Below are positions 1-11,135 of a DNA stretch of 64,000 nucleotides, piece by piece. Within the stretch, counting starts at the first letter, position 1. Every line of letters begins with the position of its first letter. The DNA lies in the NCBI RefSeq assembly GCF_030272615.1, contig NC_081414.1, positions 519,009,185 through 519,073,184 of the forward strand, given 5' to 3'. The translations under genes were made by a program, and so were the position numbers. This stretch comes from Cryptomeria japonica. Its lineage: Eukaryota; Streptophyta; Pinopsida; Cupressales; Cupressaceae. Below the pieces are notes generated by a model. It made no database searches. It saw nothing but the letters and a program-made list of their open reading frames with translations, and was not told the DNA's origin.

Positions 1-122
1 TTTTTTCTTCTGATTAAACATTAAAATTGCTAAATATAATTTTTTCTAATACAATTAAAAATAAATAATAATATATAAAAATTTAATAGAAAAATTCAAT
101 TTTTAAAATTTTAAATATTGTA

Positions 123-147
123 AAATTGAACATAAAATAATTTTATT
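123..147. repeat. Target-site duplication, left copy (SINE)
   Basis: This 25-bp stretch, AAATTGAACATAAAATAATT followed by TTATT, recurs without change at 274-298. The two copies bracket the tRNA-like insert at 148-273. That is long for a SINE target duplication, but the match is exact. Confidence 0.85.
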
Positions 148-273
148 TATTTTCTATTGGTAATGGGTTGAAGCTGATAAGGTGTACATACCCTACCCCC
201 TTGTGGGATTTGAACTTCTAACCTCTCTTTCAAGATCACAAGTTCTCCACCACTAGGCTAACTCAAGCTGTAC
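148..273 (-). mobile_element. Short tRNA-derived SINE
   Basis: On the minus strand the insert carries a pol III A box TAGCCTAGTGG (250-260) and a B box GTTCAAATCC (206-215), spaced as in a tRNA. Past the B box lies about 55 nt of non-tRNA sequence that runs into an A-rich end next to the left duplication. The insert is about 126 bp and is flanked by a perfect 25-bp direct repeat, as expected for LINE-driven retroposition. A functional tRNA gene is unlikely because I see no full cloverleaf or clean acceptor stem. The SINE family is not identified. Confidence 0.8.
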
Positions 274-298
274 AAATTGAACATAAAATAATTTTATT
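274..298. repeat. Target-site duplication, right copy (SINE)
   Basis: This is an exact copy of 123-147 and marks the 5' side of the minus-strand SINE. Confidence 0.85.
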
Positions 299-915
299 AA
301 AAAAATATTATTATATTTTAAATTTTTAAATTATTATATACTGTTTATTATTTATTTTAATATTATATTTTAAATATTAAATCTATATTACAATATTTAA
401 TAGATATTAAATAGCACATCGCATACTTTCCATTACCTTGACACATCCATTACATAACACAACGTGTTTATATTTAGGCAATATTAAAAAAAATACAAAA
501 ATGTATGTAGCTGCATTGTGATTTGCCCAAGTTTAAAACAAACAAAGCAATTACTAAGATTACTAATACATTATGAAGAAAAAATGCAACTGTGTGGTGA
601 ATAAAAAACCTAAATATCTACGGTTTCGATTCATAGTACTATCCATCAATTAAAATAAATTCAAAAAACATTATTCACAATGGCATAAAATCTAAGGTTA
701 ATAAAATATGTCAATAGTTTGACATCTAATGTAATGAAATATGTAATATAAAAAGAAGAAAATTGATATTTATATAATCATGTAAAATAAAAAATAAATA
801 TAAACAATAGAAGTTTGATTCAATTTGTTTAATTTTGTTAAGTGATTGGTTAAATTAATGCAAAAATTGAATCTAATTGATGAATAAGTATCCTACCTTT
901 GACAAGAACTAATAA
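299..915. other. AT-rich non-coding stretch
   Basis: No coding potential, repeat border or RNA gene is seen here. It is mostly A/T runs. Confidence 0.5.
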
Positions 916-1790
916 TACAATTGTACTTTCTTGTTATCAATCAAACATAAGTAAACTAAGAAGAAGAGCTAATATTTCATTCTTTACAACGTTCCTATTC
1001 TCTTTACAATTTTACTCTTTAATGTAACAAGGAAAATATAGCATTCATCTTTTTCCTTTTTTTTACTACACAATGCACTAGAAATATTTTTTCAAACTTT
1101 CACTTTAAAACAGAATGACCATGTAACAAGAAAATTTAGGAAGTTAAAAGAACCACAACCATCTTCAATAATCACACATAGCAACTTCAAGTAGTGCATT
1201 CCAATAAGGAATAAACTTTCTGTAAATCCTATCATGGTGGCATCATGAAGCCTTAATGAGATCTACTCGTGCCCCTGAGAAAGAATAAACCTCTATATAA
1301 TGACTCTTCAATAGTAAAAGCCCATTAGAAAACCCATTTGATTATCACATAAAAACAACACTTAAGCATTTTACCAACTCCTTTTTCTTACAACATCCCC
1401 AAATACCTTCATAGCTTATCCTCAACACTTTATTCTAAGGAAAACAAGAACAAGTAGTTAAAATTAAGAAATTTACTACCAAAGACTAATTTGATAGTTA
1501 CAAGAGGAGCAAAAGAACTTATCTCTCTAAAAACTATGCATTTGATCACAATCTCCATAGATAAGGACTCTGTTCTACTCCCAAGTCTCTCCTTTTCTCT
1601 CCCAACTCAATATGAATTCTCTAAAAGGATAAGTGGGTAAAATCCAACTTCTCCTTCACAACAAGCTATAAAGGAGTTGGAACTTAGAAGTCTTGGATGG
1701 GGAGTTGTGAAGGGTACTCCACTTTATCAATAAGGGTATTTTCCTCTTTAAAGAGAGGGACATGAAGTTTGTCACAACCCTTAGTCATTT
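916..1790. repeat. Unclassified dispersed repeat, copy 1 (uninterrupted)
   Basis: This ~0.87-kb sequence recurs at about 15700-19425, from 'tatcaatcaaacataagtaa' to 'agagagggacatgaa'. Copy 1 lacks the two insertions present in copy 2, so it shows both empty target sites (near 952-957 and 1376-1392). No protein frame or LTR signature is evident. It could be a decayed non-autonomous element or a segmental duplication. Confidence 0.7.
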
Positions 1791-2122
1791 GTATTCATTT
1801 AATTGAATTTTTTTTAAATAATTGTAAATACAAAACTAGTTATTTAAATAGATAAAACTAATGTTAATATATTAAGGTGATTGTGTTTTTAATAAAAAAA
1901 TTTAAATACCTTGTTTTGATTAATAAAAATCAAGATAGGCCCAAACCTTTACATAACCTCTAAATAGAAATACCTAGGGTGCATGAGGAATGCATACCCA
2001 TCTAAAAATTAAAAAACACCAAAACCAACGAGGAACCACAAAACAACCAAACAAAGACAAAAGACACAACGAAAGAACAAAAACCAACCAACCACCTATG
2101 AAAGATGCAAAGGGACGGTCTA

Positions 2123-2941
2123 CTAGCTGGAGGTGTTACCCTCTTGCCAATCTTTACACGGTCTAATGACTTTATCAGAAAAAGAAATTTTCTTGTTAGA
2201 ATCTTTAATAGAGGTCAACATACTAGAATTGAGAGTAGCTTTGACCATAGAGGTAGAGGACTCCATCATAGTAGAGGGAGACATTGCATGTCTCTTTCAC
2301 TTCACTTTCTTGCGATCAATTTTCTCTTGAATAAGCTGCAAGGAGGTTGAATTCTTCAAGGCCATCTCCTGGCTCAGCATAGACATTTCCTCAATTTTTT
2401 GCCTCAAGTATTCCTAGCTTTCCTTTAGCTCCACCACTAACTTACTCTCATCCTTCTAAGACAACTTTTCACTAAGGTCATTCAACATTCCATCAAAATT
2501 GTCCCACTTCTCTAGTTTACCAACCATATTACTAGTAGCCTCCCACACCCATTCATCATTTTCCTCCCATTTATCAACCCTAGTAGCCCACTCTACCATT
2601 GCCTCAAGCCTGTTAATCTTTCTTATAGCCACATCAAATTGTGAGAAAATCTATTTAATTACGAAGTCCTACTACCCAATAGTCTCTTCCAGCCTCAGTA
2701 CCTTGGCATCCAAAGTGGAGGGGTGGGGATTGGGGTTGGAGACATCGTGATCAGGAAGAAAGTGGGCAACCTCCTTAGAGGCCGCAGGAGACTAGTCAAA
2801 TTCTAAGGCCAAGGAGGAATCAAATTCCTTAGAAACATCCTCCTCATTTGATTCCAGTGGCTCCACTTCCTTAGATATTGGGCTAGAGGAAATTTTCTAT
2901 TTCGTTCCTTTGATAGGGTTAAAGCATTTTTAAGGATTCAT
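2123..2941 (-). pseudogene. Broken coiled-coil ORF of a retroposon-like element
   Basis: One minus-strand frame runs from ATG (2939-2941) to TAG (2123-2125), about 272 codons, but is cut by roughly eight internal stops: an early TAA, mostly TAG, and a TGA at 2297-2299. Between stops it keeps protein character: an acidic Ser/Glu-rich N-terminus, a Trp- and charge-rich middle (for example EWATRVDKWEEN) and a heptad-like segment (LRQKIEEMSMLSQEMALK) that looks like a coiled coil. Downstream, the sequence to about 1911 resembles a 3' UTR and ends near 'ttattaatcaaaac', a common plant retroposon tail. AT-rich flanks near 1885-1910 and 2960-2985 are similar and might be a target duplication, but this is weak. 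The family is not recognised; a LINE ORF1-like or non-autonomous retroposon protein is the best guess. Confidence 0.5.
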
Positions 2942-3724
2942 TTTTGAACCATTTAATAATATTTTTTTAAATAAAAAAATAATAGTATTTATTTTGTCAT
3001 TCTTTGTCCTATTTTTTATTTTCTTATGCAATCTTTTATCTTTAACATCTTGTGTCATTTGGGTGTAGCATATCCACACTTGATTCCACTAAATAATTTA
3101 CCCTGGGAAATATTAAAATTGAATACTTCTCCTTCAATTAGTTACTTTAATTTTAAATTGAATGATTGCTAATCCATATTAATAAGAGTCACACAACCCT
3201 TATGGTTTTTTGTCAATTCCATATCCATAGGTTGCATTAGTTTACTTCCTCTATGCCACCATTTGTCTATTTATTTTCTCATTGTCCAATTTGATTAACA
3301 ACTCATGATGGGCACATTACATTTATACAAAAGGTGAGATATTACCATAATGTAGTTAAAAAATAACATCATAATATCATATTGGGAACAATCAATGGTA
3401 CAATATAACACATATGCAACCAAGATAACCACATAAAAATTGCAAGATATCTAACAATATGGTATATTATAATATGAAGAAAGTTGTATAGTAATATTTA
3501 TTATTAGATATTGCCATTATGTTCCTTGCATAGGCTCCTCTTAATAAGGAACTTCCATCGTTAACTATTGGTGTATAAAAACATGTATTTCTCCTTATTA
3601 GTTGTCTATATATTTGTTGAGATGTTCCAATAGGTGAAGTGAAAAATTGAGTTAATATTTATTTAAATTCATTGTTATAAATTAGTGGTGAGTTAATAAA
3701 ATAAAAATTTATGAAAAATCTAAA
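2942..3724. other. Non-coding stretch upstream of LINE
   Basis: This is AT-rich with no gene or repeat border that I can support. The LINE 5' end lies near 3725, where composition becomes more GC-rich. Confidence 0.4.
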
Positions 3725-3981
3725 CCATTTGGACTTTCGATGATGCGAAGCTAACTCTGACATTGCTTTATTCTGTGTGTGATCTCATGCTCTGCTCGAC
3801 GTCCAATGTGGTGACAGAGTGCCAAGTGGTCTCAGTGGAGGAGGTCTCCCTCCTCCATGTGGTTTTCTCTGTCCTTCGCTAAGCTCTTTTTTATTGTTTT
3901 TTATGTCTATATTGGCTTTATTCCTCTGAATATTTGTGCGATCTTTCATTTATTGCGTTTGTGCCAACCCCTCAGCTCTTA

Positions 3982-5862
3982 ATGGAGCCTGAATCGGATG
4001 GTGCATTCATTGCACCGTCCCAACCAAACCCTAATTTGGTTAACCTTAGCAATTCCCCACTGCGAGCATCATACAAAGATATTGTTTCCAATGTTGCTCA
4101 AGCGATTCCTGAACAAGCAAAGTTCGTGACGCCCCAAGGAGATGGAGAAGGGCTTCCAGCGGGTAAGGATCCTTCCTCTAACTTCGAATCCATCCTCATC
4201 TTGCCTAATGATTCCATGTTGCATGAAATTACCTTAGAAAAGAATAGATTAAAGGACATTGCTATCTTTTTTGCTTCCATTGATGTTGATAAATGCCCTC
4301 CAAGGAAGTTCATGGATGATTGGTTTCACAATTACTGGAATCTTAAGTTAGGGCTTTGAATTTCCTTCTGTTGACAAATCCAGAAAGGTTATTTGTTATC
4401 TTCTTTGATACCCATGAAATGCAGATTGAAGCTTTAAAAAAGCAGTATTGGGCTGTTGGTAGGACCTCTTTCCGAGCCCTTGGCTAGACTCCTGAGGCTA
4501 TCATAGATGAAGTTTTGGCTCTCTCTTGCCCTAGGTGGGCTCTAGTTGAAAATATCCCTCCCTGTTTATGGTGCTTTATCCCTCGAATGCTCGAGCCTCT
4601 AGGTAAGGTAGTTTGGATGGACGAATCATCTAGACTTGTCCTAAATTTGGACGCTAGGATTCTTATCTCCCTTAAACCAGGTGTTGACATCCCAAAAACC
4701 CTCAACCTCTGCACAGAAGGGGACTTCTATTCCTACCCTATTGAAATCTTAGGAGGCCTTAATGCTTTCTTTATCTGTAAAAGAGAGGGACATCTGTGCG
4801 AAGATTGCCCTATTATCAAATGCAAAAAGGTTACCCTTGATGCTAGGGCGACCGACTCGAATGAATTTGTTCCCTTGAGGACCTCTGGAGCTACCCCTCC
4901 TGCTCAATCCACCCCTGGTGGCTCCATTAATTCCTTAGGATAGTCGAGATAGGATTGTTAACCCTAAAGTTAATGGTGTTGAGTTTTGCCCTAACTCAGG
5001 GCAATTTACAAATACCCCCTTACCTCACTCTCCCATTGAACAGGCTCTGTCTCAACTCATGGTAGGGCATGGTGATGATTTCCAACTTGTCACTGGCAAG
5101 TCAAAAAATTGTAGAAGGAAAAATTCCCAACATCTTGTAGTGGAGAAAAATAAACCCACCACCTTGACTAAAACCCCTTAACAGAGTAAGAACAAGAAGC
5201 AGGATCCCATCGATCATGCTATGGTTACTCGAGCCTCGGCTAGTAAGAACAATCCCAGCTCTGTGGTTAATTCCATCATGAAAACCTTTGAAGGCAATAC
5301 TCGAGTTGATGATGCCACTCATCCTAGAGGAGGCCCCACCAGGCCATCAATCATTTCTGACATTTCTATCGTTGATGGCAAATTGTTTGGCTATCTTACG
5401 GGTCCTTCCTCTAGTATGGATGTTATCATTAGCTTGACCCGGGATTATGGGTTAAAGAAGTTTAATGAATTAGGTGACGAACACATTATTGAGGTCATCC
5501 TTGCTAAATGTGATTCTAATGAGTCCTATTCTCAAAAGCCCTGCACTACAAATGAGGAATTTCCTGCCTCTTTAGGGCATGATTTCAATTTTCTGCATGA
5601 TGAGTCCTTTATGGACTATGTCTTTGAGGGTGAGGACAATGGCCCCCTTGATGAGACAGCCATCCCGAAACAAAAAGGGCATCTTGTGGGTTCCAAGAAC
5701 AAGGGCCTAGCTCAAAAAAAGAGATGGGGAATCAATTTTCCCCCTCTAGTTGCTCATACAGCCCCATGGGGGTTGAGAATTCCCAAATCCTTGGTTCATC
5801 ATGAAGTATGTCTCTTGGAATGTGCGTGGTCTGGAAGCTCCAGACAAAAAACATGTTGTTAA
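3982..5862 (+). pseudogene. LINE ORF1 (DUF4283 plus CCHC-like knuckle), broken
   Basis: ORF1 proteins of plant LINEs bind the element RNA. The frame opens at ATG 3982 and runs to 4359, then shifts twice within about 50 bp. The DUF4283 region continues around 4360-4700 with the typical tail (GRTSFRALG, a stop at 4485 where Trp is expected, TPEA; then PLGKVVWMD). A zinc knuckle near 4760-4815 reads FFICKREGHLCEDC: the first Cys of CX2CX4HX4C has become Phe, so the motif is damaged. A further open segment (5221-5862) is Ser/Asp-rich, overlaps the ORF2 start and has no domain I recognise. Several frame changes separate the parts, so the protein is not made in this form. Confidence 0.8.
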
Positions 5863-8800
5863 AATGTTTTTGGATTCTCTTAAAAATATTGACTTCCTCA
5901 TGCTGCAAGAACTTAAGGCTACTGGTTTTACCCTTGACTGTAACCTTGACTTTATCTAGAAAGAATCTATTAAGATCTTCTCTAATCATCCTAGGGGAAG
6001 AGGTGGTGTGGCGCTTCTCCTCAATCCTAAATGGGGAAAGCACCTCATACAGAATGACATTTCCCCCTACAATAGAGTTGTTTGGGCTATCTTTAATATT
6101 GATAATACTTGCTTTGGTATTTTCTCTATATACACCCCCAATGACTACAAGGATAGAATTGGCCTATGGGATTTTATCTCTTCCCTCTATGATATCCCCT
6201 AGATCATTGGAGGAGATTTTAATATGATTGAATTCCAAGTTGATAAGACTAGTGGGAACCCTTTTTGCTAGGAAGGCAATGAAAAGCCTCATTGGGATAG
6301 ACTGAAGCTTCTTAAAAACCTATTTGATCCACTTGCTGATAACAAAAATGACAACAATAGCATCTGGTATACATGGTGTGATTACCAGAAAGGTGCCCAC
6401 CGGATTTACTCTAGACTGGGTCATTTTTTATGTCAATAAAGATTATTTTTCCTTTGTCCCTAATGCCTCTAGAAACCCTGTTAGCATCTGGACTGCCACT
6501 CTATCTGACCATCATCCTATTATCTCCCAGATTAAGCTCTCTAGCTCCCTGACTCATGTCACTAGAAATTATAAGAAGTTCATCCTTAACTCTAGTTTGC
6601 TCAAGGACCCTGTTTCCCTTGCTGATATCAAGATGATCAGGTTCCTCAATATGCATAATCATAATCTCCCTTCCCATATCTCTAGGTGGAATTATAATCT
6701 TGCTGCCTGGCAAAAGCTTGTTCAAACCATCAGCTAGCAGAAAGCCAAGGACCATAGATTTATTGAAAAGTCTCCTACTAGTTGCTTGCACCTATTGGAG
6801 GATGAGATTCAACGCTCTCCTTGCAACAACTGCCTAGCTTCCAACTTATCTAAAGCCTGGGATGCTCTTAGAAACCACCAACAGGTGAAGATCAGAGGGG
6901 CTATGATCTGTGGCCGCCAGCAGTGGTTTCAATTTGGGGACAAAGGTTCTAAGTATTTCTTTAATCTACTTAAGCAAAAGAACATTAGAGAAAGTATTGA
7001 TAGGCTCTTGGTCGATGATGAAGAGATTGTCGACCTTAACAATATCACAGAGGCCTTTGCCATGTTCTACCATAAACTTTTCACCTCTGAAGATTCTTAA
7101 CATGCCAAAGCCATGAGGATCAGGTGTAAAGCCATCATCCCTCCTCGATTGTCTGTTGAAGACTCTTTCCTCCTTAAGCACAAGATTTATGTTGGAGAGG
7201 TTGAAAGAGCTATCATCTCTCACAAGAATGACGAAGCGCTTGGGCCTGATGGGCTCCCCACTGAGTTTTATAAAGCCAACATTATCTGGATTAGTAATGA
7301 TCTCCTTGAAATTTACACAGAAGCTTTTGAGTGTGGCACCCTTGGTGGGAATATCAATCAGGGTATCATCAAACTTGTTCCTAAAAGTGGTGACAAAGCC
7401 CTTATTAAAAATTGGAGACCTATCACTTTACTCAATGTCTCCTACAAAATTCTTGCTAAAATCCTTGCTATCAGACTTGAAAAAATCCTCCCCAAATTCA
7501 TATGCTCCACCCAAACTGGCTTTATCAAGGGCAGGTACATCCTTGAGAATCTTATAACTAGCTGGGAGACTATGTTATAGTCTAAAAACTCTGGGCAAAA
7601 CTCTGCCATGCTTCTCCTGGACTTTGAGAAGGCTTATGACAGGGTTGAATGCAATTTTGTTTTCACCATGCTTGAAGCCTTTGGCTTCACTAAAGAATTT
7701 TGCGACATGATGAAAACCCTTTTTAAGGATGCCTATGCCCTTGTTGAAGTCAATGGCTCGCTCTCCTCCCCTATTCAGCTGTCATGCTCTATCAGGCAAG
7801 GATTCCCCTGGCCCCTGCCTTCTTTGTTATCGCTTTTGATGCTCTATTTTATTTGCTTAGGGATAACTCTCTATCCCCCAATGTTAAAGTTGTTATGCTC
7901 CCTGATGATTCTCACCTCTTGAACATTCAATTTGCTGATGATACTGCCCTTTTTCTTGAGCTTTTCAGACATAATTTTGAGGCCCTTAATCATAAAATTA
8001 AGCTCTTTGGTGATATCTCTAGTGCAAAAATATCCCAGTCTAAATCCATCCTTCTTGGCTGGAGTGAAAATTCCCTTTCCTGGATCCAAGATACTGGCTT
8101 CCAATGGGGGGGTCCTAATAAGATTGTGTGCTACCTTGGTATTCCCTTTTCTATCTCTCCCTCTCGTAAGGACATGTGGTCTTGGGTGAGGGAGAGGATT
8201 GACAAAAAGCTGTGTAAATGGAACAATAAATACCTCTCCCTTGCTGGCAGAATCCAAGTCTGTAAAAAAATTCTCTCTTCTTATAACATCTACTATTCCT
8301 CCACCTGGATGTTTAGCAATTACCAAATTTTTGAGATTCAAAAGACCATTAGACTCCTCCTCTAGTTTGATGGGAAGGGTGGTAGGAAAAAACATATTGT
8401 TAGATGGAAATGGTGTTATGTTGAGAGGAAGTTTGGGGGGCTAGGGCTTAAAGACCTTAGAACTCAGGGTATCTCCCTCACTACCAAATGGATATTTCAC
8501 TCTCTCAATGGTCAGGAGCCTCAGAAAATCCTTATTAGGAACAATATTGAGAAGGCGGTGCCTAAGTTTGCCAAGTCTTGGAAAGGTCTCCCCCTTAGTG
8601 ACATTATTGTTGGTAGTTTCCCTATTGCCGTACATGGCTCTAGTGTTTTTAAATGTCTATGGAAAGCCTGGGAGTGTGTTAGGAAATTCTTAACTGATAT
8701 TGAATTCTTCAACAACAATCTTGTGCATGGGGAAAGATCCATATGGTGGAATCTCACCCACGCCTCCAAACCGTTAGCTCTCACCCAAAGGTGCTCTGCC

Positions 8801-9775
8801 AAAACTTGGGCCCTCAAAGGTGTCACCTACCTTATTGATATTCTGGAAGATGGTTGCCTCATCCCTTGGGAGGAGCTCAGAGTTAAATTTGATCTCCCTC
8901 TTTCCCATAAGAGAACCTATAAGCTCATCCAATCTGCCTACTCTAGTCTTGGTCTCCCTAACTACTACAATGTGGACTCCCATAGCTTCCTCTCTTTCAA
9001 GTAGCCTGATGGTATTCTCCTACATAAAATTAAAGCCTGCAATATCTATTTTGTTCTCACGCATGATGACTCCATCATTCAACAGCTTAACAACTTATGG
9101 TACGCCAATTATAGTGTCTCCCAGTGGCAGAATATTATTGATAGATTCTAGAAAAGATCCATAGCTCCTAAAATAAAATGCTTTAACTAGTTGCTCCTTG
9201 ACAGACTCCCCCTGAGAAAGGATCCCTCTTCTTCTGAACTTTGCTTTGTTTGTAGGGTGCTTGAGACTTGCAGACATATTTTCTTTGATTGTGTTATAGC
9301 TAAAGAGATCTAGCCTCTGTTTGGTTTTCAGATTCCTCAATATGTTAACATTATTGAAGTTATTATTGGTTCTATTAAAGGTCTTAATAAAGATGCTAAC
9401 TTCTTTTGGTCTATTCTATCTACTAATGTGCTTTGGTACATATGGAAAATTAGGAATGAGGATCGGTTCCAAGATCAGGCAAGGACCCTTACTGAGCCTT
9501 TCTGAAGACTTACCTTTTACAATGTTTCTATGTAGATCTCTATCATCCTGGATGTTGAAAGGAACAAACTGCTTAGATTCTTGAAAGAGGGTGCGGCCAC
9601 CATGTTTGTTTACAAGGTGAGAGATGGCTATGAATGGATGAGATGTGCGGATGATCTTGCTGCCTTTGACAAAGCTCTCAAGAAGTTGCTCAAAGACATC
9701 CAAGACAGAAGAGAACCCTCCTTTTCTCTTGTTGATATGTTAGTCCAGCTTCAGGATAGGAAAAATATTGTCTAG
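5801..9775 (+). pseudogene. LINE ORF2: endonuclease, reverse transcriptase, zf-RVT; broken
   Basis: This protein would nick target DNA and copy the element RNA. ATG 5801 begins MKYVSWNVRGL, the APE endonuclease N-terminus. QELK, IIGGDFN (about 6203-6223) and SDHHPI follow. RT blocks are GPDGLPTEFYK, NWRPITLLN, GFIKGRY, LDFEKAYDRV, IRQG and the active-site box FADD at 7931-7942. Near 9230-9290 a C-x2-C ... H ... C cluster (CFVCRVLETCRHIFFDC) is the zf-RVT finger. A frameshift near 6410 and a 1-base loss in a C-run near 7803 split the frame. In-frame stops: TAG at 5957, 6200, 6269, 6735, 7578, 8363, 9002, 9149, 9188, 9311 and 9533; TGA at 9503; TAA at 7098. All but the TAA fall where Trp fits. 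The natural end is TAG at 9773-9775. Confidence 0.9.
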
Positions 9776-10005
9776 ATGGAGGGCTCCAATGGATGGACCA
9801 CCTGGATTGAAAATCAAGACTATGTGTTGCACTATTTTTGTGCTCGTCTTTTGTCATCTTTTTGTATATGCTCTATGAACTTCTTCTGCCCCTCTCTTAT
9901 ACTCTGATCATGTTGTAACCGGCTTGTCTGGTTGAGGCTTAGCCTCCTTGGTTTTTTTTTTTGCTCTGTTACTCTCCTTTTACTCTCGATGTTTAAAAAA
10001 AAAAA
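9776..10005 (+). other. LINE 3' UTR and poly(A) tail
   Basis: Non-coding tail of the LINE: a T-run near 9949-9962, then an A-run at 9995-10005. Confidence 0.75.
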
Positions 10006-11135
10006 TTATAAGTGAGTTTGCCAATACATTTAATCATTTCCCTTTGAAAGCTTATTTGATCTCTATAATGTTTGAGGGTATGTGGAGAAGTTTTTTGAGT
10101 TGATAGTTTATGTTAGAAAAAAATAAAAAATTCTTTCTAATAAGTTGGATTTGAGTACTTTTACATTTGTACAAAGATCCATAAAAATATCTAAAGCTAT
10201 AGAGATTAACTGGCTTAATTAACTCCCTAAGAAATCTTATGAAATAATTATTAATGCACTCATTTGTTCCTTGGGCACATTCAAATAATTTAGAAATAAT
10301 AACCCTATTTGGTCAATATTCACTTTGAATTATTTCAAGAATATCCTATTCAAAACATCAAATGTATGAATAAACCCATGAGACAATAAAGAACTATTTA
10401 CCATTGTTGTCTTTTAAATCCCTTCATATTTGCTTATCAATAACTTATGTTCATGTAAGAATACAACACATGTTCTAAAATATCTCAAATGTACGTTTTC
10501 ACTATACATGTAAAAAAACATGCCACAAAACCCATTGATAGAAAATGTGCAATATTTTCAAATGGCAATAGAATATGCTAACATCCAAGTTTCATTATGT
10601 TGTCTACAAGACTTGTATCCACTTTTATCTTCACTTGATCTATCTTTTACATTAATATACCAGTTATTAGTATAGAATAATATTAAGGCATTCCACCAAA
10701 ATTAATCATTTAATTATACCAACACATTTCTATCATAAACCCAGAATTAAATAAGAATTTTAACATATATATGCGAATTTCATTGTTTATTGAAAACTTA
10801 AGCAAAGCATGCTGTAATTTTGAAATCAAACAACCATCAAATGCTTTGGTTTGAGAGGACTATTTCAGAAAGAACCATGAGCGGCCAGGAAAGGGGGAAA
10901 TCAATATAGTAGCTTGCTTTAAATGAATTAATAGTAGTCTTTATACAAAATATCAACCTCTTTGAGGAGGACACTAGGAACTAGGAAGTAAACAAGCAAA
11001 TCAGCTTTCTAAAATCTCAAAAACTCAATAATGGTATTAATAAACCACTACAATAGCCAATCCAAGATAATTATTCAAAACACCCATTGAAATTCCCAAA
11101 TCCCTTGAGGAAATAGAAATGGCATGAGCGGGGAA
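10006..11135. other. Intergenic; 3' flank of the PLAC8 gene
   Basis: AT-rich with no supported gene. The last few hundred bases before 11136 are presumably the 3' UTR of the minus-strand PLAC8 gene; the polyadenylation site cannot be fixed. Confidence 0.45.

Larger units (their letters stand above)
3725..10005 (+). mobile_element. L1-type plant LINE, near full length, inactivated
   Basis: The element has a GC-richer 5' leader (about 3725-3981), ORF1 (3982-5862), overlapping ORF2 (5801-9775), a 3' UTR and a terminal A-run at 9995-10005. ORF1 is DUF4283/zinc-knuckle type; ORF2 has an APE endonuclease, reverse transcriptase and C-terminal zf-RVT, the plant L1 layout. It is dead: 13 in-frame stops and at least two frameshifts in ORF2, plus frameshifts in ORF1. 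I could not find a convincing target-site duplication; 'gtgagtt' occurs on both sides but is too short. The 5' border is approximate. Confidence 0.88.

Noticed and set aside
181-270. A genuine tRNA gene on the minus strand
   Set aside because: A and B boxes are present, but the cloverleaf arms do not pair well and the unit is flanked by a target duplication, so SINE fits better.
3660-3725. Target duplication of the large LINE (ttataa/gtgagtt near 3675 and 10006)
   Set aside because: Only short, AT-rich pieces match, with gaps; not above chance.
3982-9775. TAG read as Trp (altered genetic code)
   Set aside because: The PLAC8 gene uses TGG for Trp and a normal stop; frameshifts accompany the TAGs; plant nuclear genes use the standard code. 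Deamination explains the pattern.
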